A DNA stretch of 64,000 bases from Spirosoma endbachense (GCF_010233585.1 NZ_CP045997.1:9350114-9414113); one strand, 5' to 3'; numbered from the stretch's first letter, positions 1 through 9,713 are shown. Made by a program: numbers and translations. The notes: a model not told the origin generated them from the sequence alone.

Positions 1-39
1 TGAAAGTCCAGTTATAATTCATTTTTAAGAAGCTGACGA

Positions 40-1770
40 ATGAAAAAACAGATCTATATTTTAACTGTCCTGACTGCGCTGGCAGTAACCGCCTGCCAGG
101 ACCTTAACCGTGACTTCGTCACCACGATTGGGCAAAAAGAGATTGAGCAATCGTTTGGGAATGTACAGGCCTTACTGAATGCTATTTACTCGGACATTCC
201 GGATGGCACCGTTTATATTGGGGGTGCTGCCATGATGGCTTCTGCCACGGATGAATCTGAATTTACGGCCGAGACGAACGTGATTCAAAGTTTCAATACG
301 GGTAGCTGGAATGCCGTCAATAACCCAGACCTGGTTTGGGGTACGTATTATCGTAGTATTCGAAAAGTAAATCAATTTCTGGTATCGACGGGCAAGATCA
401 ACCTCGATCCCTGGAAACTCGACCCGTCGCCGTCGGCCCAGCAGGTGTATCAAACAAACCTGGCGGCCATAAAACGGTGGACCTACGAAGCCCGATTCCT
501 GCGAGCCTATTATTATTTTGAACTGGTGAAACGGTATGGTGGCGTACCGCTCATCAACAAAGCGCTATCACTGGAAGAAGATTTCTCGAAAACACAACGG
601 AATAGCCTGAACGAATGTCTCCAGTTCATAACGGCTGAGTGTGATTCAGCGGCTTCCCAGTTGCCTCTCAATACATCTACGTTGCCTTATGTTGCTGCCA
701 CCGATTTGGGCAGGGTAACAAAACTGACCGCACTATCGCTCAAAAGCCGGGTTCTCCTATATGCGGCCAGTGATTTATTCAATACACCCGCCTGGGCGGG
801 TGGGTATGGCAAACCTGAACTGATTTCGTTACCGGCAGGTGATCGAGTTGCACGGTGGAAAGCAGCTTCTGATGCCGCTAAAGCGGTGATTGACGCAGCC
901 GCATTACCTACACTTGGTGCTTATAAAGCCCTTTTCAATACGTTCAACAACACCGAAATCATCTTCACCCGAAGTAATGCGGCCAGCAATGCATTTGAAA
1001 AAAATAATTCGCCAATCGGCTTCAGTTTAGGGCAGAGTGGCAATACGCCTTCTCAGGATTTAGTGGATGCCTACGAGGTTAAAGTGAATGCGACAACAGC
1101 AGCCAGATTCGACTGGAATAACCCGGCTATGGCAGCTGATCCCTACGCGAACCGGGATCCTCGCTTAGGATTCACCATTGCGGTTAATAATACGCCATTC
1201 GGTACACCAGCCCGCAATGTTCAGTTATGGACGGGAGGGCTTGATGCCAAACCGATTGCGTTTGCCTCCAAAACCGGGTATTATCTCCGAAAATATCAGA
1301 TTGAAAGCCTGAATCTGATCAATGGAAACACAGGTGTACACAGCTGGATTCTTTTCCGATATCCCGAAATCTACCTCAACTACGCTGAAGCGTTAAATGA
1401 ATGGAGTCCGGGAAACGCCGATATCAAGGCATATTATGACCGGGTCAGGAGCCGAACCGGGGTCGCTATGCCGCTTTTACCGGCTGGCTTATCACAGGCG
1501 GATGTACGGGAGAAGATACGGAATGAAAAGCGAGTCGAATTTGCCTTCGAAGATCACCGTTTCTGGGACGTTCGCCGATGGATGCAGGCTCCTACCTACT
1601 TTAACGCGCCCCTTCGGGGAGTAGATATTACCCGAAATGCGGATGGTACGTTTACCTATAAGCCCGTAACCGTTGAAAATCGGGTATTTACGCCAAAAAT
1701 GTATCTGTATCCCATTCCCCAAACCGATATCAATATAGCAGGCGGATTGGCGCAAAATCCGCTCTGGTAA
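40..1770 (+). CDS. SusD/RagB-family outer-membrane glycan-binding lipoprotein
   Basis: This 576-residue protein begins with a lipoprotein signal peptide. The lipobox Cys is residue 19, in LAVTAC. The body is typical of SusD/RagB: an N-terminal TPR-like part with the RAYYYFELVKRYGGVPL motif near residue 150, and a C-terminal part with LNYAEALNE and a stretch ending FWDVRRWMQ. SusD proteins sit on the cell surface and form the lid of a SusC TonB-dependent transporter, capturing oligosaccharides. The partner SusC is not visible; only 39 bases precede this gene, so it should end just left of the window. The closest glycan genes downstream are the beta-helix protein and the DUF1080 operon. The family is certain; the ligand cannot be read from the sequence. 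Confidence 0.93.
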   Translation: MKKQIYILTVLTALAVTACQDLNRDFVTTIGQKEIEQSFGNVQALLNAIYSDIPDGTVYIGGAAMMASATDESEFTAETNVIQSFNTGSWNAVNNPDLVWGTYYRSIRKVNQFLVSTGKINLDPWKLDPSPSAQQVYQTNLAAIKRWTYEARFLRAYYYFELVKRYGGVPLINKALSLEEDFSKTQRNSLNECLQFITAECDSAASQLPLNTSTLPYVAATDLGRVTKLTALSLKSRVLLYAASDLFNTPAWAGGYGKPELISLPAGDRVARWKAASDAAKAVIDAAALPTLGAYKALFNTFNNTEIIFTRSNAASNAFEKNNSPIGFSLGQSGNTPSQDLVDAYEVKVNATTAARFDWNNPAMAADPYANRDPRLGFTIAVNNTPFGTPARNVQLWTGGLDAKPIAFASKTGYYLRKYQIESLNLINGNTGVHSWILFRYPEIYLNYAEALNEWSPGNADIKAYYDRVRSRTGVAMPLLPAGLSQADVREKIRNEKRVEFAFEDHRFWDVRRWMQAPTYFNAPLRGVDITRNADGTFTYKPVTVENRVFTPKMYLYPIPQTDINIAGGLAQNPLW

Positions 1771-1964
1771 GAAACTACATGGGCTGGACGTATGTCGTAT
1801 TTCGGCAATACGGTTCTAAAACAAAAGGCTAAGATCGTTCCGTAATTCCCGGCTTTGACTCCTGGCAGAGGGTATCACTTCTTCTGAGTTAGACAAGTTT
1901 GTATCATAGGTTGGTTTCGTAAACGCTTCCTCACTTGAGGAAGCACTTTCTTATATGCCTAAAA

Positions 1965-2381
1965 ATGGCTCATCTCCTGTTTTTAAAGCAACATTTATGT
2001 GAACGTGGTGAATTAACGGTCTTTGAACAAATTCTTCCCGGATCGCTGAAACGCATTTATTATATCGCCAACGCGGATGGAGCCATGCGGGGAGGTCATC
2101 GACACCAGAGAGCCTGGCAGGCGCTGGTCTGCATTCAGGGACGGGTGGATGTTCGGGTTGAAACGGCTAAACAAACCCAATGCTATTCACTTGATAAACC
2201 TAATCTATGCCTGATTCTCGAACCCGATGACTGGCACCTTCTGGAAAATTTTCAGGATCTAGCGATCGTGCTGGTCATTTCCAATGAATACTATGACGAG
2301 AAGGATTACATCTACGAGTGTCATTCCGCTGATCCGATCAAAGCGCTACAAAAAGACTCAGTAAGCGCCGGCATAGTCTAA
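1965..2381 (+). CDS. WxcM/FdtA-type sugar 3,4-ketoisomerase-like cupin
   Basis: The protein is about 138 residues from the ATG at 1965. A TTG ten codons upstream (1935) keeps the frame open, but the conserved part starts right after the ATG, so I prefer 1965. The sequence has the RGELTVFEQ, RIYYIANADG and RGGHRHQ elements of the FdtA/QdtA/WxcM cupin family. These enzymes isomerise dTDP-4-keto-6-deoxyglucose to the 3-keto sugar during deoxy-sugar synthesis for surface glycans. The length fits a complete single-domain member. No other dTDP-sugar gene is nearby, so it is isolated from its usual pathway and may have another sugar substrate. Family assignment is good; function here is uncertain. 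Confidence 0.72.
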   Translation: MAHLLFLKQHLCERGELTVFEQILPGSLKRIYYIANADGAMRGGHRHQRAWQALVCIQGRVDVRVETAKQTQCYSLDKPNLCLILEPDDWHLLENFQDLAIVLVISNEYYDEKDYIYECHSADPIKALQKDSVSAGIV

Positions 2382-2543
2382 CACAGCGGTTTGTTCCCTT
2401 TCCATTTTTCATCTGTTTTCTGTCTGGCTGTCTGCCCCGATAGCCTTTCTGATCAAATCCGGTCAGGTAGGCATTAAATAAGCTAGTTCATACCCATAAA
2501 AATTCCTTGCTCAATCTTTTTCTAACAGTTAAAACACTCAATA

Positions 2544-5500
2544 ATGAAATTGTATTTTTCTGACACGTTTACGCTTGTTCGGCTGAAAATGGTGAAGGCG
2601 AGTACTTCGCTATTTTCTGTTTACCAAACCTTATTAGCCATCTTAATTTTGTCAATTGGCGTTTCGACCCTCAGTGTCGGGCAGTCGCTCTCGGTGAGTA
2701 TGAGTTTTCCTGCGTTCAGAACGTCATTTATTACCGGAACGCCGGTGAATATTCAGGCCACAACATCCACGCCCGCCAGTACGACGGTTACTAAAGTCGA
2801 GTTTTTTCTGGCCACCTTTACTGGTCCGGGAAACAGCAAAGTAACCGTTAAGTTAGGAGAAGATTTGACCGCTCCGTTTTCCTACACTTGGACTATTCCA
2901 GACGGGCAGATATCCTATAATGAACTGAGTCTGAAAGTTACTAACTCTACCGGAGCTACCGCCGTTCAGGGAGGTACGGGCTATAATCGGGTCGATGTGT
3001 ATGCGCCCAACACGGCGAGCAACAAAAAATATTATGTACAGGCTGGGGCGAATCCGGGAACTGCCGGAACGTTGGCGGCCCCTTTCAACACGATTCAACG
3101 GGGCATTGATGCGGCCGCCCCAGGCGATACTATTTTTGTAATGGATGGGACCTACACCAACACAGCAGGAAGTGATGTAGTGGTTATCCGGCGCACCGGG
3201 ACACCAACTAACTGGATAGTTTTTACCAACTATCAGAATGATAAACCTAAGCTTTCATTCAACGGTTATCAGGGTTTTAATTTAGTGGCCGGGGCTGCCT
3301 ATATTAAAATTCAGGGTTTTGAGATCGTAGGTAACAACGCCAACGTAACATTACCACTCGCAACTACCCAACCCGGTAGCTGCGACAATCCAACTGGCAC
3401 GGTCAATCCGGCGTTCAACGGAAACGGCATCAGTGTCAGTGGACGGACCGGAGGTAATGCCCGGCCACATCACATCGTTCTGACCAACAATATTATTCAT
3501 GACTGTGGAGGCGCAGGTATCTCGGCCATCGAGAGCGATTATGTTACGGTCGAGAATAACACGGTTTACAATAATTCATGGTATACCATCTTTGGCACCA
3601 GTGGTATTAGCTTTCTCAATAGCTGGAACTATGATGATAATACCGATACGCCCAAGATGATCATCCGTAATAATATCTGTTATGGTAACAGACTGTTGGT
3701 TAAGTGGATTGCTGCCGGGGTTTGCAGGGGTATTACCGATGGAAACGGTATTATTCTCGATAATAACAATAACCAGTTTGGGACAACAAATCCAAATGGA
3801 GCCTATAACGGTAAATTTCTGATCGAAAATAATATCTGCTACCAGAATGGGGGACGAGGAGTCAATATCAATTATAGCGATAATGCTACCATTCGCAACA
3901 ACACGTTTTACCAGAATGCGGCCAGTCCCGAAATTACGTCTGAGTTTGCTATGCGGTACTCTTCTTCCGTTCGCATCTACAACAATATTTTCTACAGCCG
4001 TTCTGACAAAGCCACTGGCGCTCCTGTCAACTCGCCCAATCTGCTTCAGAGCAATAATCTGACAGTCGGTGGTACAGATACCCCGTTCTTTGCGGGTCCT
4101 CAAAGCCTGACAGGGGTCAATCCGCAATTTGTGGATGTTGCAACCAGTAATTTTCAGCTTGCCGGCACTAGTCCTGCCATCGACGCCGGTAATTCGACTC
4201 CGGGCCAGTTTGCGGTTAAAGACCTTCTTGGCGTAGCTCGTCCGCAGGGAGCGGGAGTGGACATCGGTGCCTACGAATTTCAGGGAACGCCCATCCTTAT
4301 CACCCAGCAACCTGCCAGTAATTCAGCTGTTTGCACAGGTACCAGCGTCAGCGCTTCGGTTTCAATTGCTGGGCAAGTCCAGAGTTATCAGTGGTACAAA
4401 GACGGAGTAGCTTTGACCGGTGTAGCCTCCGCCACAACCGCTACACTGTCGATCTCAGCTGTGACGACTGCCGATCAGGGTAACTACCTGGTCGTTATTT
4501 CGGGTTTCAATAGTTTGACATCCAATGCGTTTAGCTTAACTGTAAATACCGCCCAAACGGTGGGCTTGACGGCCAACGGCAGCCTTAATTGCACCACGCC
4601 AACCGTTACGTTGACCGCTATGTCTGGTGCGAACGTTACGTATAGCTTCAGCAGCGGGGCCGCCCAGATTGGTTCAGGAAACACGGCTACGGTATCTCAG
4701 GCAGGCACCTATTCAGTGCTCGTCACCTCTGCCGAGGGTTGTTCCACATCGGCTACAATCGAAGTATCGGGGAGTTTGATTGCGCCTGACGCGCCCGATG
4801 TTAGCAGCGTGTCGGCCACGCAGGGAACCAGTAATGTCACCCTCACAGTCTCCAACTGTGCCGGTACCCTTAACTGGAACGGTGCGGACGGCAGTAGTTC
4901 GCTGGTCGTTTCAACCTCAGCAGTTGGTGAATTCGTCTACTCGGTAACCTGTAAAGTCGGTGTTTGTGTCAGCCCGGTCACCAGCATCACCGTTAGCGTG
5001 AAAGCACCCCCCGCCACACTAAGCGTATCCTATCGGGATGGGGACAATAACCAGCCAGCTAATAATGTCATTCGGCCGTATCTGAAACTCAATAATGAGG
5101 GTACGATTGCCGTGCCCTACAGCGACATTACCATCCGGTACTGGCTAACGGTAGAAGACTTTTCACCCCTGACCAATCTGTCAGTGTATTGGGCACAACT
5201 GGGTACCAGCAAAGTCCGTATGACGTATGTGCCATTGGCTCAACCGCGTCAGGGGGCCTTTGGCTATATCGAATACAGCTTCGATGCCTCAGCAGGAACG
5301 CTGGGCGCAGGCAGTAATTCCGGAGAAATTCAGACTGGCATCGGCAAGCAAAACTGGACGAATCTGACTGAAACAAACGATTACTCGTTTGCTCCGAATG
5401 ATACCTATACAAAAACCGACCGGATCACGATCTATAAAAATGGAGAGCTGGTCGGGGGCGTTGAACCAGTTTCTATCGCCCCAGTTACGTCCTTGAAGGT

Positions 5501-6236
5501 CTATTCGGAGAATAAGAACAGTAGCCAGACTACGAACCAAATCAGCACGTATCTGAAAGTAGTCAATGAAGGTAATTCGCCGGTCGATTACAGCCAGGTA
5601 ACGGTTCGCTACTGGTTCAGCGCCGAAGGAACCAACTCATTGATATACAATCTGGATTATGCCGAATTGGGCAATGGGAACACGGCTGGCGCTCCAGTCA
5701 AAAGCAAGTTTGTCAAGGAGAATCGGGCTGGCACCGATACATATCTGGAGCTGAGCTTCGCCCCGACATTAGGCCAGTTGAATCCCTTAAGCTCAACGGG
5801 GCTAATTCAGCAGCGAATCAACAAATCAGACTGGTCGAACTTTAACGAAGCAAACGATTACTCATACAAACCGGTTGCTGCACTGGCGGAGAACACCCAC
5901 ATCACAGCTTATATAAACGGTTCGCTGGTATATGGGCAGGAGCCGGGTCCGACTGGGGCTCGGGTAGGGGCGGAGCCATCAGGATTACGAGTGGTGGTGC
6001 TGGGCAACCCGATACAGGGAGATGTAGTAAGCATCAAAGTAACGGGTGTTGAAGGTCAGACCCTGCGCGCTGAACTAATCGACAAGGGAGGTCAACTGAT
6101 TACAAATCATCGGGTCGAGCAGGCTGGTTCGTCGGAGCATATCCGATTGCCGGTTGGTCAGACTGCGGCTGGAGTACTGTTGCTCCGGATTAGCACATTG
6201 ACGGAGAATCAGACGATTAAAGTAGTAAAACCGTAG
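2544..6236 (+). CDS. Secreted multidomain beta-helix protein with two CBM3-like domains and T9SS sorting domain
   Basis: This 1230-residue exported protein has a signal peptide ending near the GQS at residue 47; the n-region is long, so an ATG at 2589 is an alternative start. Domains in order: a bacterial Ig-like domain (about 50-150); a right-handed parallel beta-helix (about 160-580) opening with YYVQAGANPGTAGT and rich in NNI/NNT turns, as in polysaccharide lyases and DUF1565 proteins; an Ig-like domain with YQWYKDG (about 585-675); linker domains; two CBM3-type cellulose-binding-like repeats (about 826-975 and 983-1132), each with a YLK..NEG core; and a C-terminal domain (about 1144-1230) resembling the type IX secretion sorting signal. 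It is probably a surface or secreted enzyme acting on plant cell-wall polysaccharide, pectin-like or cellulose-associated. The catalytic family and residues are not clear to me. Confidence 0.82.
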   Translation: MKLYFSDTFTLVRLKMVKASTSLFSVYQTLLAILILSIGVSTLSVGQSLSVSMSFPAFRTSFITGTPVNIQATTSTPASTTVTKVEFFLATFTGPGNSKVTVKLGEDLTAPFSYTWTIPDGQISYNELSLKVTNSTGATAVQGGTGYNRVDVYAPNTASNKKYYVQAGANPGTAGTLAAPFNTIQRGIDAAAPGDTIFVMDGTYTNTAGSDVVVIRRTGTPTNWIVFTNYQNDKPKLSFNGYQGFNLVAGAAYIKIQGFEIVGNNANVTLPLATTQPGSCDNPTGTVNPAFNGNGISVSGRTGGNARPHHIVLTNNIIHDCGGAGISAIESDYVTVENNTVYNNSWYTIFGTSGISFLNSWNYDDNTDTPKMIIRNNICYGNRLLVKWIAAGVCRGITDGNGIILDNNNNQFGTTNPNGAYNGKFLIENNICYQNGGRGVNINYSDNATIRNNTFYQNAASPEITSEFAMRYSSSVRIYNNIFYSRSDKATGAPVNSPNLLQSNNLTVGGTDTPFFAGPQSLTGVNPQFVDVATSNFQLAGTSPAIDAGNSTPGQFAVKDLLGVARPQGAGVDIGAYEFQGTPILITQQPASNSAVCTGTSVSASVSIAGQVQSYQWYKDGVALTGVASATTATLSISAVTTADQGNYLVVISGFNSLTSNAFSLTVNTAQTVGLTANGSLNCTTPTVTLTAMSGANVTYSFSSGAAQIGSGNTATVSQAGTYSVLVTSAEGCSTSATIEVSGSLIAPDAPDVSSVSATQGTSNVTLTVSNCAGTLNWNGADGSSSLVVSTSAVGEFVYSVTCKVGVCVSPVTSITVSVKAPPATLSVSYRDGDNNQPANNVIRPYLKLNNEGTIAVPYSDITIRYWLTVEDFSPLTNLSVYWAQLGTSKVRMTYVPLAQPRQGAFGYIEYSFDASAGTLGAGSNSGEIQTGIGKQNWTNLTETNDYSFAPNDTYTKTDRITIYKNGELVGGVEPVSIAPVTSLKVYSENKNSSQTTNQISTYLKVVNEGNSPVDYSQVTVRYWFSAEGTNSLIYNLDYAELGNGNTAGAPVKSKFVKENRAGTDTYLELSFAPTLGQLNPLSSTGLIQQRINKSDWSNFNEANDYSYKPVAALAENTHITAYINGSLVYGQEPGPTGARVGAEPSGLRVVVLGNPIQGDVVSIKVTGVEGQTLRAELIDKGGQLITNHRVEQAGSSEHIRLPVGQTAAGVLLLRISTLTENQTIKVVKP

Positions 6237-6247
6237 AAACCGGCGAA

Positions 6248-6288
6248 ACCCGAGTTGTTCGTTGTTTTGGAAAGCGAACAACTCGGGT
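6248..6288 (+). terminator. Hairpin terminator candidate after the beta-helix gene
   Basis: A perfect 14-bp inverted repeat (6248-6261 with 6275-6288; arm ACCCGAGTTGTTCG) with a 13-nt loop begins 12 bases after the stop codon of the beta-helix gene. No T-run follows, so it may act as a terminator without a U-tract or as an mRNA 3' end stabiliser. Confidence 0.6.
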
Positions 6289-6386
6289 CTGCTTCCCTAC
6301 AATAACCCTTACCTTCATTTTGTCGGCTGGCAGGATGAAGGCATAAGTTGGGTAGCGCTGCCGGGTCTACTCAAACTGAACACAGT

Positions 6387-7316
6387 ATGATACAATTTTT
6401 TAGTTGGTTACTCCTGCTTTGTTGCACAACTGGCTTCGCGCAGAAGCAAAAAGTATGGCTCGACGCTGACACCGGTAATGAAACCGATGATGTATATGCC
6501 ATTGTGCGGTTACTGGCTGAGCCTTCCATTGACGTAGTAGGACTAAGCTCAGCTCATTTCAACAATGCCGATCTGATTGCTTTTGACAAGTGGAATCAAT
6601 ACTTAACGAAGGGAATTAAAACCGTAGCGATCAGTCAGCATCTCAACGAAGAAATTCTGCGGGCAATGCATAAAGAGTCCATTCCCCATCCGCTCGGTGC
6701 CGATCGCCAGATCGGACGGGCGTGGGGTGGTAATGAACCCCGACCATCGGATGTCACAACCAAGCTGATCCGCACAGTCAAAATGTTAAAACAAGGTGAA
6801 ACGCTGGATGTGATCTGCCTGGGAGCATTGACCAATATAGCCTCAGCCATACTCCTTGATTCCTCAATTCTTCCCCAGATCAGGTGGTTCGCGTTGGGTG
6901 CAAAGTACTATAGCCAGACCAACGCATGGAGTAAAAATGAATTTAATATCCGGAACGACCTGAATGCTTTCGACTATTTGCTGGATAATCCTAAGGTAGA
7001 TCTCACCTTAATGCCTATTGATGCCGCTTTGCCATTTCGTTTCGCTCGGGATACAATCTATCAGAGAATCGATGATAAAGTTCTGACCCAGCGACTTCTT
7101 AAACAGCGCTGGCAGGAAACAAATCCACAGGATAATGTGCGTACGCTCTGGGACCTGGCTTTGGTAGAGGCTTATTTACGGCCCCAAAACGCAACAGTCG
7201 TGGAGGTATCAACGCCCCCTGAAAACACAAAGCGGCTCATAAAAACCTATCGCAAACTCGACGTAAAAGCATTATCGGATGATTTTTGGCGTGTTGTCAG
7301 GCAATTGGGGAATTGA
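6387..7316 (+). CDS. Exported nucleoside hydrolase-like protein (IU-nucleoside hydrolase superfamily)
   Basis: From the ATG at 6387 the protein has about 309 residues and a Sec signal peptide ending at GFAQ. The frame is open upstream to 6348, but the hydrophobic signal starts at 6387. The mature N-terminus carries WLDADTGNETDD, a form of the Asp-rich calcium-binding motif (D26, D28, D34, D35) of inosine-uridine nucleoside hydrolases, with extra residues compared with the usual DTDPG-DD. The family cleaves N-glycosidic bonds of ribonucleosides, but many exported Bacteroidota members sit in glycan loci and their substrates are unknown. It is first in a likely operon with DUF1080 (gap 26 nt) and Gfo/Idh (gap 23 nt), which suggests a role in sugar release rather than nucleoside salvage. 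Confidence 0.8.
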   Translation: MIQFFSWLLLLCCTTGFAQKQKVWLDADTGNETDDVYAIVRLLAEPSIDVVGLSSAHFNNADLIAFDKWNQYLTKGIKTVAISQHLNEEILRAMHKESIPHPLGADRQIGRAWGGNEPRPSDVTTKLIRTVKMLKQGETLDVICLGALTNIASAILLDSSILPQIRWFALGAKYYSQTNAWSKNEFNIRNDLNAFDYLLDNPKVDLTLMPIDAALPFRFARDTIYQRIDDKVLTQRLLKQRWQETNPQDNVRTLWDLALVEAYLRPQNATVVEVSTPPENTKRLIKTYRKLDVKALSDDFWRVVRQLGN

Positions 7317-7342
7317 TAAGTAGACCGCTAATTCTAAACTTT

Positions 7343-8089
7343 ATGACAAGACAATTACTCTTGACAACAGTATACATGCTGGCTGGTTTGGCTAATCTGG
7401 CAACGGCACAGGAGTCACCCAATATACTAACTGATGTTGAAAAACAAAACGGCTGGAAACTACTGTTCGATGGAGTTAGCCCGGCAGGCTGGAAAAGTGC
7501 CTATACCGATAATTTTCCAGTAACAGGCTGGACTTTAAAAGATGGTACAATCGGGGTGGCGGAAAGGGGTGGACATGAACATATCGTTGGGGGCGACATC
7601 GTGACGAAAGACCAGTTCAGCGCGTTTGATTTAAGCTTCGAGTTCAACTTAGCGCCTGGCGGTAACAGTGGGCTGAAGTATTTCGTGACCCGTTCCGAAT
7701 GCGAAAAAGGGTCGATTATTGGGCTGGAATATCAGATTCTGGACGATAAACTACACCCCGACGCCAAACAGGGCCGTGATGGCAACCGGACGCAGGCGTC
7801 GCTCTATGACCTGATAAAAGCCAATAAGCAGACGGGGGGTGAGAACCCACCAGGTCAGTGGAATACGGGCCGGATTGTTGTATATGCCAACAACCATGTC
7901 GAGCATTACCTGAACGGAGTAAAAGTCCTTGAGTACGACCGTGGTTCACCCGCCTTTCGGGGGTTAGTTGCCAACAGTAAATACAAAGGCTTTGCCAACT
8001 TTGGTGAAGCGCCCAAAGGGCGGATCATGTTGCAGGACCACGGCAATGCCGTGAACTTCCGCAGTATTAAAATCAGAGAGATCAACTAA
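7343..8089 (+). CDS. DUF1080 (3-keto-disaccharide hydrolase family) exported protein
   Basis: Starting at the ATG at 7343, the protein is about 248 residues with a Sec signal peptide ending at ATAQ; upstream in-frame codons overlap the previous gene and lack signal-peptide character. The mature region has the family marks GWKLLFDG, a GGNSGLKYFV segment, EYQILDD near the middle and a C-terminal ILQDHGN-like element. DUF1080 has a concanavalin-like jelly-roll fold and Pfam names it 3-keto-disaccharide hydrolase. It would act in the periplasm on a sugar oxidised at C3, the reaction expected of the Gfo/Idh protein encoded 23 nt downstream. A paralogue lies at 34297-35046. The family is secure; the reaction is inferred. 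Confidence 0.88.
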   Translation: MTRQLLLTTVYMLAGLANLATAQESPNILTDVEKQNGWKLLFDGVSPAGWKSAYTDNFPVTGWTLKDGTIGVAERGGHEHIVGGDIVTKDQFSAFDLSFEFNLAPGGNSGLKYFVTRSECEKGSIIGLEYQILDDKLHPDAKQGRDGNRTQASLYDLIKANKQTGGENPPGQWNTGRIVVYANNHVEHYLNGVKVLEYDRGSPAFRGLVANSKYKGFANFGEAPKGRIMLQDHGNAVNFRSIKIREIN

Positions 8090-8112
8090 TTTTTTCGTAA
8101 AAACTCAATCCT

Positions 8113-9429
8113 ATGGATCGTCGGAAATTTATTAAGCATACGGCTGTGGCTACGGCAAGTACCACTATTTTGAACTTCCCCATATATGGTAAAAACGCGC
8201 CAAGCAATAAAGCTGTCGTAGCCGTAATGGGCGTCAACAGCCGGGGTGCCTATCATGCCAAATCGTTTTCCAAACTACCGAACGTGGAGGTCGCCTATCT
8301 CTGCGATGTGGAAGACAAAGCCATCAAAAACGGTCTGGACGCCGTTAAAGACGCCAGCCGTCAACCCGCCATCATCAAGGACATTCGCGAGCTAGTCACT
8401 AAAAAAGATTTCGATGCGCTACTAATTGCCGCCCCTGACCATTGGCACGCTCCAGCGGCTCTGCTAGGTGTTGCCAACGGCAAGCATGTGTACGTAGAAA
8501 AACCCTGCGGTCAGAATCCCTACGAAAGTGAAATGCTGGTTCAGGCCCGCGATAAATACGGCAAACTCATTCAGGTCGGTAGCCAGCGCCGGTCGTTTCC
8601 AACGCTGATCGAAGCCGTACAGGAAGTGCGAGCTGGAGCAATTGGTAACCCGTATTTTGCCAAAGCCTGGTACACCAATTCCCGCAAATCCATTGGGATC
8701 GGCAAGAAAGTAGCCGTGCCCTCGACATTGGATTTTAACCTCTGGCAAGGCCCCGCTCCGCGCCAGGATTACCGCGACAATTTGGTGCATTATAATTGGC
8801 ACTGGTTCTGGAACTGGGGTACGGGTGAAGCCTGCAACAATGGCAACCATGAAATTGACTGCTGCCGATGGTTTATGGGCGTCGATTTCCCCTCGAAAGT
8901 AACATCGTCAGGTGGGCGGTATGCCTATAAAGATGACTGGCAGACACCAGATACGCAAGTGGCTACGTTTGAGTTTGACAACGGGAAAGCCATCACCTGG
9001 GAAGGACGCAGCTGCAGTTCATACCCGATTGATGGGAGCGGTCGGGGCTTTATTATTTATGGCGACAAAGGGACACTAGTCAATAAAGGAGGTGGCGATT
9101 ACCAGATTTATGACGATAAAAACAAGCTCGTCAAGGAAATCAAACCCAGCACAAAACTCGACCCTAACAACACTATTAGCGCAACCGGCGATCTGGAACT
9201 GACGCACTTTACCAATTTCGTGGAAACCATCCGGGAGAATACGAAACTAACAGCGCCGATTGAAGAGGGCCATAAGAGTGTGCTGCTTTGCCACCTGGCC
9301 AATATTTCCCAACGTACCGGCTCAACACTGCATTGTGACACGACTAATGGACACATTAAGGACAACAAAGCCGCTACGCAACTCTGGAAACGGGAGTATG
9401 AAAAAGGCTGGGAAATGCGGGTTTCGTAA
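8113..9429 (+). CDS. Gfo/Idh/MocA-family oxidoreductase with Tat signal
   Basis: This 438-residue protein begins with a twin-arginine signal (MDRRKFIKHTAVATAS), so it is predicted to be exported folded with its nicotinamide cofactor. After the signal come the N-terminal Rossmann region (VVAVMGVNSRGAYHAKSF), the AAPDHWHAP stretch and the conserved YVEKPCG motif near residue 130, whose Lys is typical of the active site. The C-terminal alpha/beta domain follows. Such proteins oxidise or reduce sugars, often at C3, with tightly held NAD(H). It is the last gene of the operon with the nucleoside-hydrolase-like and DUF1080 genes, so the product likely supplies the 3-keto substrate for DUF1080. A second Tat-exported family member is at 32931-34319. 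Confidence 0.88.
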   Translation: MDRRKFIKHTAVATASTTILNFPIYGKNAPSNKAVVAVMGVNSRGAYHAKSFSKLPNVEVAYLCDVEDKAIKNGLDAVKDASRQPAIIKDIRELVTKKDFDALLIAAPDHWHAPAALLGVANGKHVYVEKPCGQNPYESEMLVQARDKYGKLIQVGSQRRSFPTLIEAVQEVRAGAIGNPYFAKAWYTNSRKSIGIGKKVAVPSTLDFNLWQGPAPRQDYRDNLVHYNWHWFWNWGTGEACNNGNHEIDCCRWFMGVDFPSKVTSSGGRYAYKDDWQTPDTQVATFEFDNGKAITWEGRSCSSYPIDGSGRGFIIYGDKGTLVNKGGGDYQIYDDKNKLVKEIKPSTKLDPNNTISATGDLELTHFTNFVETIRENTKLTAPIEEGHKSVLLCHLANISQRTGSTLHCDTTNGHIKDNKAATQLWKREYEKGWEMRVS

Positions 9430-9581
9430 ATTATTTTCTGGCAGGATTCAGCAAATCCAGGCCTGAGCCGTATTGTTATCCGGCTATTGACGCCCGCAAA
9501 TACAATCGGAAATCTTCGTATTGTAGCCATACCTGGCAGTGTATTTGAAAGCCGGTAGCGGTGAGGGCTAACCTTGTCCGG

Positions 9582-9667
9582 TTTTACCATGGCACCAGCG
9601 AAGAATGAGGGATCTCAAGCGTAAGGATAATAGAGATCCCTCATTGTTCGCCGGTGCCATGGTAAAA
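9582..9667. repeat. Long imperfect palindrome, 35-bp arms
   Basis: Arms 9582-9616 and 9633-9667 match at 33 of 35 positions as an inverted repeat around a 16-nt loop. The arms begin TTTTACCATGGCACC and contain GAGGGATCT. It sits between the Gfo/Idh gene (ends 9429) and the glycoside hydrolase start (9714). It is far longer than a simple terminator and resembles dispersed intergenic palindromes or MITE-like units. The palindrome at 31903-31993 shares the GAGGGATCT core. It may also stop transcription. Confidence 0.85.
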
Positions 9668-9713
9668 GGAGTTATTATTCTATTGATTATAAGTTAGTTA
9701 TCTGATTTGAAAA

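Noticed and set aside
3576..4310. Long minus-strand open frame of 244 codons inside the beta-helix gene
   Set aside because: It is antisense to a well-supported domain, has a basic, repetitive composition caused by the complementary NN-rich repeats, and matches no family.
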